A program made the translations under genes and the position numbers. From Marinifaba aquimaris (lineage in GTDB: Bacteria > Pseudomonadota > Gammaproteobacteria > Enterobacterales > Alteromonadaceae), in contig NZ_JABULX010000029.1 in the NCBI RefSeq assembly GCF_013328345.1, positions 1-52,818 on the forward strand: a stretch of 52,818 nucleotides of DNA, in the 5' to 3' direction. Position 1 is the first letter of the stretch. Each line of letters opens with the position of its first letter. The notes below the pieces were generated by a model. The model was not told the DNA's origin, did not search any database, and worked only from the letters and a program-made list of their open reading frames with translations. Shown here piece by piece: positions 36,237-46,033 of this stretch.

Positions 36237-37586
36237 TTGAAATCCTCTGATTCTTCCAAAAAATACTTTATCTATGGCTTAAAGCGCCAATTAGTTGAAT
36301 TTATAAAGTTTGATTTTAATTTTTTAAAGCTGCCTGTTTCTGTTTTATATAATTTTAAAGTCTTGTACTTTTTGTTGACTAAACAAGAGCATAAAATGCT
36401 TGATTGTGCTGCTGGTTTGTACAGAACGGGTTGGCTTGGTAGCAAGCATTTCATTATTTTATTAATGAAACGTTTATTCAAAAAACAACACAATAATGCT
36501 TTTGCGAATCAATTTTTAGCCTCACTCATTGACTCAACTGTTCCTTTGGATAATACAAAAAAATTCTTTGATGATCCTGCTGCGTTATTCCCTGGTGTAT
36601 TTATTGTTTTGCGCCAAGCAAGTGATAGCAGTAAAGGGGTTTTATTAATCAAATATAGCTATTACTTCCCTTTATTTTTTAAGCTGTTTGATGTAGTGGC
36701 AATTGCCAAGCGTTATCACATCGTTTTAGAGCCAAGTTGGGCGGGGACATGTGAAGCAGGTATCATGGCTTTCGCTACTTTAGAGGAACCTGTTTTTGTC
36801 ATGGCTTACGAAAATCGTGATTATGATTATTTAGCAGGTATAGAGACAAATTTAGTACCAGTGAGATTAAGTTCGAACTGGTGGGTTGATCATCGTAATT
36901 TTTCAAATGATCAGCAGCTGGATAAAGAGATTGATATTGCCGTTGTTTCGAGTTGGGCTAATTTCAAGAGACACTATTTTATCTTTAAAGCCTTAAGCAA
37001 AATTAAGCAACAAAGACCCTTGAAAGTGTCTTTGGTGGGTTATCCTGCCGATATGACAATGGCTGATATCCAAGATATGGTTGATGCATTTGGCTTAACC
37101 GATAACGTGCAAATACAAGAATGGTTGCCGCCAGAAGAGGTCAGTAACATTCTTCAACGCAGTAAAATTCATTTGCTTTGGTCACGATTTGAAGGTTTAA
37201 ACCGTTCTATTATTGAAGGCATGTTCTGTGGTACGCCTTGTATTCTAAGAGAAGGTTTTAACTATGGTCAAAAGTATCCTTACATTAACGAACAAACAGG
37301 TATCTTCTCATCCGAAGGGCAGCTAGCAGCTAACATTACTCATATGTTAGATAACTATACAGAGTATAGTCCGCGTGAATATGTGATGGCCAACCATACG
37401 CCAGAAATTGCTACTCAAATACTCCATCAAAAAATAAAACAATTTGAAGTGCCACAATCGGCTTCTGCTGAGCTTGCTTTTAAAGTGAATGCTTTGCATG
37501 GTATGGCTTATATGGATAAGGAGTTACAAACTCATTTTGATGGTGATTACCAATTTATCTTATCAAAGCTGAAGGTCGCATCTTGA
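36237..37586 (+). CDS. GT4-like glycosyltransferase, paralogue A
   Basis: The product has 449 residues from a TTG start preceded by AAAAGAGA. The N-terminal 130 residues are basic and hydrophobic (FDFNFLKLPVSVLYNF) and may lie on the membrane. The C-terminal half has SKIHLLWSRFEGLNRSIIEG with the EX7E donor motif, followed by NYGQKYPYINEQTG. It is clearly homologous along its length to the gene at 38598 (shared FDFN-LKLP, LEPSWAG, VGYP-DMT, INEQTG), evidence of a duplication within the operon. The end overlaps the acyltransferase start by four bases. Confidence 0.82.
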   Translation: MKSSDSSKKYFIYGLKRQLVEFIKFDFNFLKLPVSVLYNFKVLYFLLTKQEHKMLDCAAGLYRTGWLGSKHFIILLMKRLFKKQHNNAFANQFLASLIDSTVPLDNTKKFFDDPAALFPGVFIVLRQASDSSKGVLLIKYSYYFPLFFKLFDVVAIAKRYHIVLEPSWAGTCEAGIMAFATLEEPVFVMAYENRDYDYLAGIETNLVPVRLSSNWWVDHRNFSNDQQLDKEIDIAVVSSWANFKRHYFIFKALSKIKQQRPLKVSLVGYPADMTMADIQDMVDAFGLTDNVQIQEWLPPEEVSNILQRSKIHLLWSRFEGLNRSIIEGMFCGTPCILREGFNYGQKYPYINEQTGIFSSEGQLAANITHMLDNYTEYSPREYVMANHTPEIATQILHQKIKQFEVPQSASAELAFKVNALHGMAYMDKELQTHFDGDYQFILSKLKVAS

Positions 37587-38593
37587 GAGATATAAAAATT
37601 GATGCGTTAAGGTTTATTGGCTTAGCCATGATCATCTTAGCGCATATTTCACCTCCATATTGGCTATTCCAGTTAAGGAATTTTGATGTTCCTTTAATGT
37701 TGATTGTATCCGGTCTTGCGTTTGCTTTAACTTATAAACCAGCTGAAAGCATCATCACTTATTGGAAAAAAAGGTTAACTAGATTGGTTTTACCGGTTTG
37801 GTTCTTCTTACTTGGCTACTTTGTGGTTAACTATTTTGTATCCGAAAAAGACTATTCACTTCGGGTTATTGCTTCATCTTTCTTGTTAATTCAAGGTATT
37901 GGCCATGTTTGGGTGATCCGAGTTTTTATTTTAGTGGCTTTAATTGCACCTTGGATTTTTAAATTTAATCAAAGATGCAGTGATAATAAGAAATACCTAT
38001 TGGCTGTGACGAGTATTTTTGCCATTTTTGAATGTATCCGTTGGTTTACTATTGATTATATTGACTCAGGCCCACTTTATTTTATCTCTTTGATAACCCA
38101 TTATATGGTGCCCTATGGCCTAATGTTTTCTATTGGTTTGGCATTATCGCAATTTTCTCGAGAATTATTAGTTAAGCTAGCGACTATGTCTATCGCCGCT
38201 TTTATATGCATGGTTGCGGGCTTATACCTTTGGCATGGGCAATTCATTCCGACACAAATGTTCCAATACCCGCCTTCCATTTATTATCTACTGTATTCGA
38301 TCATTATCAGTCTAGTGCTTTGGCTAAATATAGAAAAAGTGACCGCTACAATTCTTTGTAAGCCGCTTAAACCAATCGTGTTATTTATATCGGCCAATTC
38401 AATTTGGGTATACCTATGGCATATCCCTTTATTAAATGCATTTGAATTTAATTTCTTCTTCAATTACCTAGCTGTGCTTGTATGCGCAACGGTATTAACG
38501 TATATCCAGGTGGCTTTAGTGACTAAACTCTCAGAGTTATCATTTGTTAATCATGGTTGTAAACGTTATATGAGAATCTCTCTAACGGGATAA
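37583..38593 (+). CDS. Membrane acyltransferase, divergent family 3 member
   Basis: The product has 336 residues and about ten hydrophobic segments, from a TTG in a four-base overlap. KIDALRFIGLAMIILAHI carries the N-terminal His motif, and VWVIRVFILVALIAPW replaces the VEEQFY motif of OafA enzymes. That matches the fucose-4-O-acetylase/WcaF-like branch. It sits between the two paralogous glycosyltransferases, which suggests it acylates the sugars they add. Confidence 0.85.
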   Translation: MRDIKIDALRFIGLAMIILAHISPPYWLFQLRNFDVPLMLIVSGLAFALTYKPAESIITYWKKRLTRLVLPVWFFLLGYFVVNYFVSEKDYSLRVIASSFLLIQGIGHVWVIRVFILVALIAPWIFKFNQRCSDNKKYLLAVTSIFAIFECIRWFTIDYIDSGPLYFISLITHYMVPYGLMFSIGLALSQFSRELLVKLATMSIAAFICMVAGLYLWHGQFIPTQMFQYPPSIYYLLYSIIISLVLWLNIEKVTATILCKPLKPIVLFISANSIWVYLWHIPLLNAFEFNFFFNYLAVLVCATVLTYIQVALVTKLSELSFVNHGCKRYMRISLTG

Positions 38594-38597
38594 CTTG

Positions 38598-39917
38598 ATG
38601 TCGCTGAAATTAAACTTAATCAAGCAAAGACTAATTGAAATCGTAAAATTTGATTTTAATTACTTAAAATTACCCCTGGTAATATTAGCAAGTTTCGTTT
38701 TTTTAGGTTTGTTGTTAGCCAATAAAAAATTAAAAGCTTATAACTTAATTTCAGCAATTTATCGCACTGGTTGGAAAGGTAGTTTCACCTTAGGCGTATT
38801 AGTTAGTCGATACTTTTTTACTTCGTCTTTACGAAGAAGTGATCTTGTTGCTCAAGCAAAGCACAGTATTCCCATTTTAGATAACACCCGCCAATTTGTT
38901 GAAGACCCTGCCTATATGCTTGATGGTGTCGTTACGGTTTTAAAGTCAGCAACTGAAACCGAAAAAGGGGTGATTATTATTAATTACAGTTATTACTTTC
39001 TTTTGTTCCATAAATGTTTTGATATTCAAGAAGTTGCTGACAAATACATCGTTATTTTAGAGCCGAGCTGGGCTGGATTTTGTGAACTTAATATTCTCGC
39101 TTATACCGATATCCAAGATCCTGTCTATATCATGTGCTATGAGGAAAGAGACCTAGATTTTATCAATAAGATGAAATCTAATCTAATCCCGCTTAATGTT
39201 GGACCGAGTTGGTTTGTTAATTATCAAAACTTCAAACCTAAAGAAGTAAACCGTGATATCGATATCATTATGGTTGCTGCTTGGGCTGGATTTAAAAGAC
39301 ATGCGGCCTTTTTTAAAGCCATATCTCGCTTGAAGCAATTGGGGTTCACTCCAAATATTGCTTTAGTTGGTTATCCAGTGGATATGACAAAAGATGAAGT
39401 ACTCGCTTTTGCTGAACATTATGGGGTTGCTGATTGGCTCATTGTATATGAGTCTGTCACTCATCCTCAGGTTTGTGATTTATTGAATCGCAGTAAGGTT
39501 CATGTTCTTTGGTCAAAATTTGAAGGTAATAACCGAGCTATTATTGAAGCCATGTTTTGTAATACCACAGTGATTATGAGAAAAGGCCATAATTATGGTG
39601 AGCATTATGACTTTATTAACGAGCAAACAGGTTGCTTTGCAGATGAGAGCGATTTAGCCGAACACGTTTTGACTATTGTTAGAGACTATGAAAGCTATCA
39701 ACCTAGACAATATGTGATGAATAATCGAAGCTGCGTATTAGCGACCAAAATTATGAATGAATTTATTGCTGAAAATGAAGTTAAGCAAGGCCGCACTTGG
39801 ACTCAAGATATGACCGTCAAGGTTAATGAGTTAGAACAGATGGACTATTTGGATTTAAGTGTTCGAGAGCAGTTTAAGCGCGATTACGAATCATTATTAA
39901 GCAGTTTAAAATCTTAG
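38598..39917 (+). CDS. GT4-like glycosyltransferase, paralogue B
   Basis: The product has 439 residues from the ATG at 38598; the preceding in-frame TTG at 38595 is unlikely. It is homologous to the gene at 36237 over almost the full length, with the same N-terminal FDFNYLKLPLVIL, LEPSWAGFCELN, GYPVDMT and the donor motif SKFEGNNRAIIEAMFC. Divergence is high enough to suggest an old duplication with a new acceptor or donor specificity. It is followed six bases later by a pyruvyl transferase gene. Confidence 0.82.
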   Translation: MSLKLNLIKQRLIEIVKFDFNYLKLPLVILASFVFLGLLLANKKLKAYNLISAIYRTGWKGSFTLGVLVSRYFFTSSLRRSDLVAQAKHSIPILDNTRQFVEDPAYMLDGVVTVLKSATETEKGVIIINYSYYFLLFHKCFDIQEVADKYIVILEPSWAGFCELNILAYTDIQDPVYIMCYEERDLDFINKMKSNLIPLNVGPSWFVNYQNFKPKEVNRDIDIIMVAAWAGFKRHAAFFKAISRLKQLGFTPNIALVGYPVDMTKDEVLAFAEHYGVADWLIVYESVTHPQVCDLLNRSKVHVLWSKFEGNNRAIIEAMFCNTTVIMRKGHNYGEHYDFINEQTGCFADESDLAEHVLTIVRDYESYQPRQYVMNNRSCVLATKIMNEFIAENEVKQGRTWTQDMTVKVNELEQMDYLDLSVREQFKRDYESLLSSLKS

Positions 39918-39923
39918 GGATAA

Positions 39924-40850
39924 ATGATGGAATTAAATTTAGACTCACTAGAGCAGTTATTAAAGTCTTTTGATGAGCGCGTATATTTTTATCCAAACCC
40001 TGGTAATGCAGGTGACTCACTTATTGCATGCGCCACTTTTCAATTTTTCGACAAAATTGGTTTGAATTACGAGCTAGTTAAGGATGCATCTTTTGATGCC
40101 ACTGGTAAAACTGTCATGTATGGCGGTGGTGGTAATTTTGGCGGTGAAGAAAGTCGCGCCAGTCAATTTGTCAAAAAATATAAAGATACAGCGAAAAACC
40201 TAGTATTTTTACCTCATACCATTTTTGGCGCAGAGCAATTATTGGCCTCTTTAAAGTCAAATGCCCATATTATTTGCCGTGAAAGAGTGTCTTACGACCA
40301 TGTTAATAAGACAAGTCCTAACGCACATGTCTATCTTCACGATGATATTGTTTTTCAATCTGATCACAGCAAATTCATAGCCCAAGAGCCAAAAGTAAAT
40401 TTTTTACCATATCTACTTAAAGAGTTTACGACACGTTTATTAGGCCAATCTGATTATGACTTTGGTCTGAGTCTGAAAGGTTATTTAAGCTACAAAGCAT
40501 TTTTAAAGACGATACCTGAAAGAAGAAAGAAAAATGACAAGGTACTCAAGGCATTTCGCGTCGATGTTGAGAGAACATCGGATGTTGTCCCTGAGGGTAA
40601 TGTTGATTTATCGGCTGTGCTTGAATTGAGCTCGTGTCAAAAAGATTTAGCTGCTTTATCTTGTTATCACTTTTTAAACGAAATTAACGCCTATGACGAA
40701 GTTCATACTAATCGCTTACACATTGCTATTGGGGCTACTTGTTTAGGCAAAAAAGTAAAGCTATATGCCAATAATTACTTTAAAATACGCGCCATTTATG
40801 AATATTCAATTCTAGGGAAATTCGATAATGTCGAATGGTGTACAGAGTAG
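39924..40850 (+). CDS. Polysaccharide pyruvyl transferase 1
   Basis: The product has 308 residues. YPNPGNAGDSLIACATFQFF carries the GNxGD motif, VMYGGGGNFGG the glycine loop and the C-terminal EVHTNRLHIAIGATCLGKKV the conserved R-HH-like block of the PS_pyruv_trans family. It transfers pyruvate from phosphoenolpyruvate as a ketal onto EPS sugars, adding negative charge. The last codons and stop form the left arm of a perfect hairpin (40838-40864). Confidence 0.88.
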   Translation: MMELNLDSLEQLLKSFDERVYFYPNPGNAGDSLIACATFQFFDKIGLNYELVKDASFDATGKTVMYGGGGNFGGEESRASQFVKKYKDTAKNLVFLPHTIFGAEQLLASLKSNAHIICRERVSYDHVNKTSPNAHVYLHDDIVFQSDHSKFIAQEPKVNFLPYLLKEFTTRLLGQSDYDFGLSLKGYLSYKAFLKTIPERRKKNDKVLKAFRVDVERTSDVVPEGNVDLSAVLELSSCQKDLAALSCYHFLNEINAYDEVHTNRLHIAIGATCLGKKVKLYANNYFKIRAIYEYSILGKFDNVEWCTE

Positions 40851-40864
40851 AATACTCTGTACAC
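40838..40864 (+). repeat. Perfect 12-bp hairpin spanning the stop codon of pyruvyl transferase 1
   Basis: GTGTACAGAGTA and TACTCTGTACAC are exact reverse complements around a three-base loop. The left arm contains the TAG stop. The following sequence is not a T-run, so this is not a standard intrinsic terminator; it could halt or stabilise the mRNA. A 251-base gap follows it, the longest inside the forward arm. Confidence 0.75.
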
Positions 40865-41101
40865 CCAGTATTAACAAATATATAGGCTTAGTTACATTAA
40901 ACGGAAAAATCTCGGGATGAGAAAAAGCGTTTACTTTAAACATCTTTCATCAAAACAAGGGTTTACATCAAGTAAATTATAGTGATAGATGACAGTAAAC
41001 AGCTGTAATTAAGTCTTATAAATGGATGTGTGAACGCAAAGCATCATTTGAGTGTGTTAATACTGATTAACTGACACTTAGCAAAAGGAAATAGGAAAGG
41101 T

Positions 41102-42205
41102 ATGAAGGTTACGTTTAGTGGTTTCTACGGTATGAGTAATACTGGAGATGATTGTTTCTGTAAAATCGCCGAGTGGGGTGCAAAGCATTACTGGAACGCC
41201 GATGCTAGTTACTTTTTTTCTAAAAAAATCCCACAATTATCACCGAGTAGTAAGTCTATTTTAAAGCAACTACCTCATCACCGACTGAGTTTTATCAATA
41301 AGTTTCTGGCCGATAATCATTTTAAAAAGAACAACCACCTAGTATTTGCCGGTGGCTCTATTTTCCATGGTAAAGAATGGTGGGAAATGGATTATGCCAA
41401 GCAAAATTTAGATAGATTTAAACTCAGAGTTGGCGCTATAGGGGTGTCTGTTGGTCCCTTTGATTCGGTCAATCATGAAAAGAAAGTGATCGAATTTATG
41501 AAAAATATGTCATTTATTAGTGTTCGCGATCAAAAGTCATATGACATCGTCAATAGCTACAACCTCGATTTACCGTGCATTAATAGTTTTGATTTAGCCG
41601 CTTTATTACCTCGGGTTGAATCTTGCACGACTTCTGATGGTAACTCTTCTGAGGCGACTATCGGTTTGGCACTTTGTTCTTTTAATGCCAAGTCTGCCCA
41701 AGCTCATCATGATAATCAAAGTCGTCTTAAATTACTCGCGTCAGCCATTAATCGCTTAAATATTCTTAGGAATAATCAATTAAAACTTAAATTGTTTGTA
41801 TTTCACGGGCACGAGACGCAAGGGGATTTAGCGACAAATAAGGTGTTCGCGAATTTATTAGACCCATCTGTTAAGTATGAAATCTGTCAATACAACAGAG
41901 ATCCTATGGATATGTGGCACCAAATTGGTGCCTGTGATGCGGTACTGAGTTTTAGATTACACGGTGCTATTTATTCATTTATGGCACAAGTGCCTTTTTT
42001 ATTGGCTGAAGTCCATGAAAAGGCGACTAACTTTCTTGATGATATAAATTGGTCGGATCAACTCCGAGTTGGTGATTTTGAAGTATCTACTGATGAGTTA
42101 GTTGATCGAATTGAATTGATGCTACAACCTCATGATTTTAGTCAGGATGTAGAAAGGTGTATGTTAAAAGCCGAAAAGAATTTTACTGAAGCTGTTTTTG
42201 AGTAA
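41102..42205 (+). CDS. Polysaccharide pyruvyl transferase 2
   Basis: The product has 367 residues. GFYGMSNTGDDCFCKIAEWG is the N-terminal GNxGD-type motif, HLVFAGGSIFHG the glycine loop, IGVSVGPF a central strand and LSFRLHGAIYSFMAQVPFL the conserved Arg-His block. It is cytoplasmic and PEP-dependent, adding a ketal pyruvate to an EPS sugar. A 251-base spacer precedes it, so it may have its own promoter; AAAGGAAATAGGAAAGG is its ribosome-binding region. A 68-base gap separates it from the flippase gene. Confidence 0.88.
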   Translation: MKVTFSGFYGMSNTGDDCFCKIAEWGAKHYWNADASYFFSKKIPQLSPSSKSILKQLPHHRLSFINKFLADNHFKKNNHLVFAGGSIFHGKEWWEMDYAKQNLDRFKLRVGAIGVSVGPFDSVNHEKKVIEFMKNMSFISVRDQKSYDIVNSYNLDLPCINSFDLAALLPRVESCTTSDGNSSEATIGLALCSFNAKSAQAHHDNQSRLKLLASAINRLNILRNNQLKLKLFVFHGHETQGDLATNKVFANLLDPSVKYEICQYNRDPMDMWHQIGACDAVLSFRLHGAIYSFMAQVPFLLAEVHEKATNFLDDINWSDQLRVGDFEVSTDELVDRIELMLQPHDFSQDVERCMLKAEKNFTEAVFE

Positions 42206-42273
42206 GCGTAACTCATCACAATTTACTCAGTCATAATTATAAAATTAGCCATACTTAAAAGGGGATTATTCAG

Positions 42274-43752
42274 TTGAGCTTAGCCAAAAGAGTGGCCAGT
42301 AGTACCACATTGATTCTGATTGTTCGTTTATTTCAACGTGGTATTGGTATTATCAGTCTGCTTATTTTAGCGCGCTTACTGACACCACAAGACTTTGGTG
42401 TTGTGGCAATAGCAACTATGCTGGTATTCCTGTTTGATACTCTGTCTGAAGGGGGAACACAGCAGTATATCATTCAAAAAAAATCGTTAGATGAGTTAGA
42501 TGTGATCACGGCTTGGACAATATCAATCTTATCTAAACTCGTTTTATTTGTAGCTTTACTCTTTGCTGCCCCTTCGCTAGCTGGTTTTTTAAATGCACCT
42601 GAAGCTGAAGCTGCTATTAGAGTGATGGCTTTGGTGCTACCTATATCCGCTTTTGCAAGCCCTAAATTATTCTTGCATCGACGGGATCTGGAATATGGCA
42701 TTATTTCTAAAATTTTATTGATTGAGCGAATTGTCAGTTTTACTGTAACCATTGCCTTAGCATTCTATTTGCAGACTTATTGGGCGATGATTTATGGTGT
42801 TCTAGCAGCGTATACCTGTAAGACTTTACTGTCGCATTATTACGCGCCTTATCCAATAAAGTTTTCATTAAGCCGAATAAAAGATCAAATGAGCTTTTCG
42901 TTATGGATGTTGCTCCGTTCTATCTTGGGTTATATCCGCGCCGAATTCGATATTATTTTTGTCAGTAAACTATATGGTGCAGACCAACTTGGTGGTTTTA
43001 GTTTAATGAGAAATTTATCTTACTTACCGAGTCGAGAAATTATCTCGCCTGTCTCCAATGTATTTTTAGCGAGTTTTTCTGAAATTAAACGACGAGGTGA
43101 TCAAATTGGCGATCACATTGTAATGGTGTTAACCATCTTATTATTCGCTATTACACCTGTAATTGGTTATTTGCATGTGTTTAATCAGGACTTAGTCTCG
43201 ATATTTTTAGGCGAGCAATGGTTACCCTTCTCGCATCTATTACCTTTGTTATCAGTATTTACCATTACGTTTGCCATTTCTACTTTTGTCCAGCAAGGAC
43301 TGATTGCCAATGGTGATGTTAAGTTATTATCTATCTATGAAATGGTCACGCTCAGTGCTTTACTGAGTTTATTCGCTTTCTTTTTCACAGGTAGTATCGA
43401 AGAGTTTGTCGCTTATAGGATTGCCTTTGCATTTCTGACACTTGGTATTTTAATCATCTTTTGTTTTATCCGATTTAACTTGCCAATTTTTAGTTTGCTA
43501 TTTATCTGTAGCCAGTTAGCGTTAGCCTGTTTAATCGCGGTTTATTTATCTGAATTAAAACAAGGTGAAGGTATTAGCCATTTAATTATCGGCAGTATTA
43601 TTTACTTTGCTAGTTATCTAGCTATATCTTTAGCTTTACTCTTTATCTTCCAAAAGCATAGGATCTTAAAAGAAGTGATTGCCTTAGCTGGCCGAGTGAT
43701 AAGAGCTAAATTTAAAAAGCCAGTAGAGCAAAACCAAACCTCCTCTAGCTAG
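42274..43752 (+). CDS. Wzx-like oligosaccharide flippase (MOP superfamily)
   Basis: The product has 492 residues from a TTG start with AAAAGGGGA about eight bases upstream. There are about 12-14 hydrophobic segments. The family pattern is visible at the N-terminus (LARLLTPQDFGVVAIATM) and later in SKLYGADQLGGFSLMRNL. It flips lipid-linked repeat units across the inner membrane, so the locus uses a Wzx/Wzy-type route. It is the last gene of the forward arm, ending before a bidirectional terminator. Confidence 0.9.
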   Translation: MSLAKRVASSTTLILIVRLFQRGIGIISLLILARLLTPQDFGVVAIATMLVFLFDTLSEGGTQQYIIQKKSLDELDVITAWTISILSKLVLFVALLFAAPSLAGFLNAPEAEAAIRVMALVLPISAFASPKLFLHRRDLEYGIISKILLIERIVSFTVTIALAFYLQTYWAMIYGVLAAYTCKTLLSHYYAPYPIKFSLSRIKDQMSFSLWMLLRSILGYIRAEFDIIFVSKLYGADQLGGFSLMRNLSYLPSREIISPVSNVFLASFSEIKRRGDQIGDHIVMVLTILLFAITPVIGYLHVFNQDLVSIFLGEQWLPFSHLLPLLSVFTITFAISTFVQQGLIANGDVKLLSIYEMVTLSALLSLFAFFFTGSIEEFVAYRIAFAFLTLGILIIFCFIRFNLPIFSLLFICSQLALACLIAVYLSELKQGEGISHLIIGSIIYFASYLAISLALLFIFQKHRILKEVIALAGRVIRAKFKKPVEQNQTSSS

Positions 43753-43758
43753 AAACAT

Positions 43759-43791
43759 AAAAAAACGCTAAATTAAATTTAGCGTTTTTTT
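43759..43791. terminator. Bidirectional terminator between the two EPS arms
   Basis: AAAAAACGCTAAATT pairs with AATTTAGCGTTTTTTT around a one-base loop. A-runs and T-runs on both sides make it active for both convergent operons. Confidence 0.92.
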
Positions 43792-43808
43792 GTAGGCCAC
43801 TCGCAATA

Positions 43809-44852
43809 TTAATTTTTGATTAGATTATTTATTTGATCGGCAAATGATTGGTTGTATGCCACTTGTTGTTCAATCTTTGTTTGTTGATCAATGTGATTTG
43901 AAATGGCTTTGTCAGTAACAGAAACCGCGAACTCGATATCATTCATCTGTTGTGGCTCAACACCGGATACCTGAGTATGCGTTTGGACAAACGACTTGAT
44001 CTTTTCATCGCAATAAAGAGGCACAAAAGGCACACCTGTCGAATAAGACATGATACATCCATGTAAACGAGAACTTACCACAACCTTAGCTTTAGATAAC
44101 TTCAATAGCATACCCTGATGGTCGGAAGTCATGTTGGAGTGTTCTTGATATTCCAGTCCCATTCTATCGGCTAGTTGTTTCATCGATACCCTTAAATCGT
44201 CAAGCTCAACACCTTTGAGGCGTAGGTCCGATGGGTGATACATATGGAGTAGGGTGTTGGTTTGGCCACAATTGCCTTTGTAAAGCCCATTTACATAGCC
44301 AACTGAAGGGCAGATACCCATATGTATATCTCTGGGAGCAATCTTCTGAATCTGTTGTTCTGTATAGGTATCTCTAACACCAATTAACTGGGCTTGATCG
44401 ATTATTTTAGCAAGGTAATCATCTTCAAACTCGGGACGACCAGCCATTTTATTGATACCTATACCGAACATGACGTATCTTAAACCCGAAGCTAAAACTG
44501 TATCCCAGAAAGGTTTAAATACGGGTTGCAATAGACCGCCACCGCCTATGACAAGTAAACAATCAGGGTTGTTTTGTTTGATCTCGGCAATACTTTTATC
44601 AAACTGCTTTTTCCAAACGGGTGAACAAAATAATTCAGCTCCCGGTTGTTTAACTAAACTTTTAATCCCTAAAAATGAAATATAATCACCGACATTACGC
44701 TTATTTGCATAGATGTAAGCAACCTTGGCGTTATTAATGTGCTTGGCATTATTGATCTTTTGTTTGATGTAAAATGGCAAAGAGCCATATAAATCAACAT
44801 GCTCAGATAGGTATAAGTCATATCGCCATTGGAGAAAAGAAGGTAACTTCAT
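43809..44852 (-). CDS. Polysaccharide pyruvyl transferase 3
   Basis: The product has 347 residues. KRNVGDYISFLGIKSLV contains the GD motif, LLVIGGGGLLQPVFKPFW the glycine loop and VVSSRLHGCIMSYSTGVPFV the conserved Arg-His block. It is the last gene of the reverse EPS arm, two bases after the GT4 gene. Its sequence differs strongly from the two pyruvyl transferases of the forward arm, suggesting a different acceptor sugar rather than a recent copy. Confidence 0.88.
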   Translation of the reverse strand: MKLPSFLQWRYDLYLSEHVDLYGSLPFYIKQKINNAKHINNAKVAYIYANKRNVGDYISFLGIKSLVKQPGAELFCSPVWKKQFDKSIAEIKQNNPDCLLVIGGGGLLQPVFKPFWDTVLASGLRYVMFGIGINKMAGRPEFEDDYLAKIIDQAQLIGVRDTYTEQQIQKIAPRDIHMGICPSVGYVNGLYKGNCGQTNTLLHMYHPSDLRLKGVELDDLRVSMKQLADRMGLEYQEHSNMTSDHQGMLLKLSKAKVVVSSRLHGCIMSYSTGVPFVPLYCDEKIKSFVQTHTQVSGVEPQQMNDIEFAVSVTDKAISNHIDQQTKIEQQVAYNQSFADQINNLIKN

Positions 44853-44854
44853 GT

Positions 44855-46033
44855 TTATGCGTTTTCCATTAATAACTTGTTATAAACCTTGGCTATTTTA
44901 TCGCCGGTAATTTGCCAACTAAAATCTTTGGCGCGTTTAACGGCGTTATCCTGCAAATTTTGCCATGTTGTTGGATCAGTTAGGGCGAGTTCGATATTTT
45001 TACTCAGCGCTTTGTAGTCCTCTGCATCAGCTGATAACACACCATCTTGTCCTATCTCTTTTAAAACATCTGCGTTTGAGCAGATAACAGGCGTGCCTAA
45101 ACTCATCGCTTGTAGGAGCGGGAAGCCAAAACCTTCTTCACGTGATGCAAACAATAACAAGGTACTGTTTGCAAAAAAATCAATTAATTGCTCATGAGTC
45201 ACCCAGCCGTGAATATTGACTTCGTCTTTGACACCACAATCAATTAAGGTTTTCATGAGAATCGAATCATCACCACCGGTAAATCCAGATATTGTCAGCG
45301 GGTATTGTTGCCGTAACAGCGTGGGTAACATTGCCCAGGCCTTGATCATATTCTCTGGATTTTTCTGATAGCTATCGCCACCTAGCATTAAAATGCCTTT
45401 TCGTTTATCACGGGTAGTAACGGCTTGTTCATTATTTTCAAAGCCTTCGGGGATACCGTGGTGGACAAAGTCAATTTTATCTTTCAGATGGCTAAAGCAT
45501 TGTGTTAAGGAATCGGCCGCGTATTGTGAAATGGTCAGTATGCGATCTGCTTTTTTAGAACCTTTGGCATAAATAGCATGCTTGTATAATTTCATTCTGA
45601 TACTGTAAATGGCATCTCTAAGCCCTTTTTTAAATATAGCTGGTGAAAACATATCTAAACCAGTCCACTCCATCGCATCGTGGAATGTCACTAACTGCTT
45701 AACATCAGTTTTTAAACAAACGCGATTACCAGGCATATGTATTAAATCAATGGCATGTTGAGTTAATAAACTTGGCAATATTTTTTGTTCCCAACTTATT
45801 TCGTCTTCAGCGTCAGCATTTATCAAAGTAACATTGTCTGACTGGCATATCTCATCAAGTCTGAGCTGATAGTTTTGTGGGCTATCATTGTGTTCAAAGC
45901 CCTTATTTATCAGAATAAAAAACTGATGCTCAGATAAAATTTTCGGCAACAACTTACAAAGCATAAAGGTGTAAAGAGGCATACCTCTTTGTTTGCGTAA
46001 GACAAACCTTGCATCGATAGCTATGCGTTTCAT
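44855..46033 (-). CDS. Family 4 glycosyltransferase
   Basis: The product has 392 residues. RKQRGMPLYTFMLCKLLP is the N-terminal acceptor motif and REEGFGFPLLQAMSLGTPVI the EX7E donor motif. The LTISQYAADSLTQ segment is typical of mannosyl- or rhamnosyl-type GT4 enzymes, but the sugar cannot be told. It overlaps the upstream acyltransferase by four bases and precedes the pyruvyl transferase by two, so the three are one unit. Confidence 0.9.
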   Translation of the reverse strand: MKRIAIDARFVLRKQRGMPLYTFMLCKLLPKILSEHQFFILINKGFEHNDSPQNYQLRLDEICQSDNVTLINADAEDEISWEQKILPSLLTQHAIDLIHMPGNRVCLKTDVKQLVTFHDAMEWTGLDMFSPAIFKKGLRDAIYSIRMKLYKHAIYAKGSKKADRILTISQYAADSLTQCFSHLKDKIDFVHHGIPEGFENNEQAVTTRDKRKGILMLGGDSYQKNPENMIKAWAMLPTLLRQQYPLTISGFTGGDDSILMKTLIDCGVKDEVNIHGWVTHEQLIDFFANSTLLLFASREEGFGFPLLQAMSLGTPVICSNADVLKEIGQDGVLSADAEDYKALSKNIELALTDPTTWQNLQDNAVKRAKDFSWQITGDKIAKVYNKLLMENA

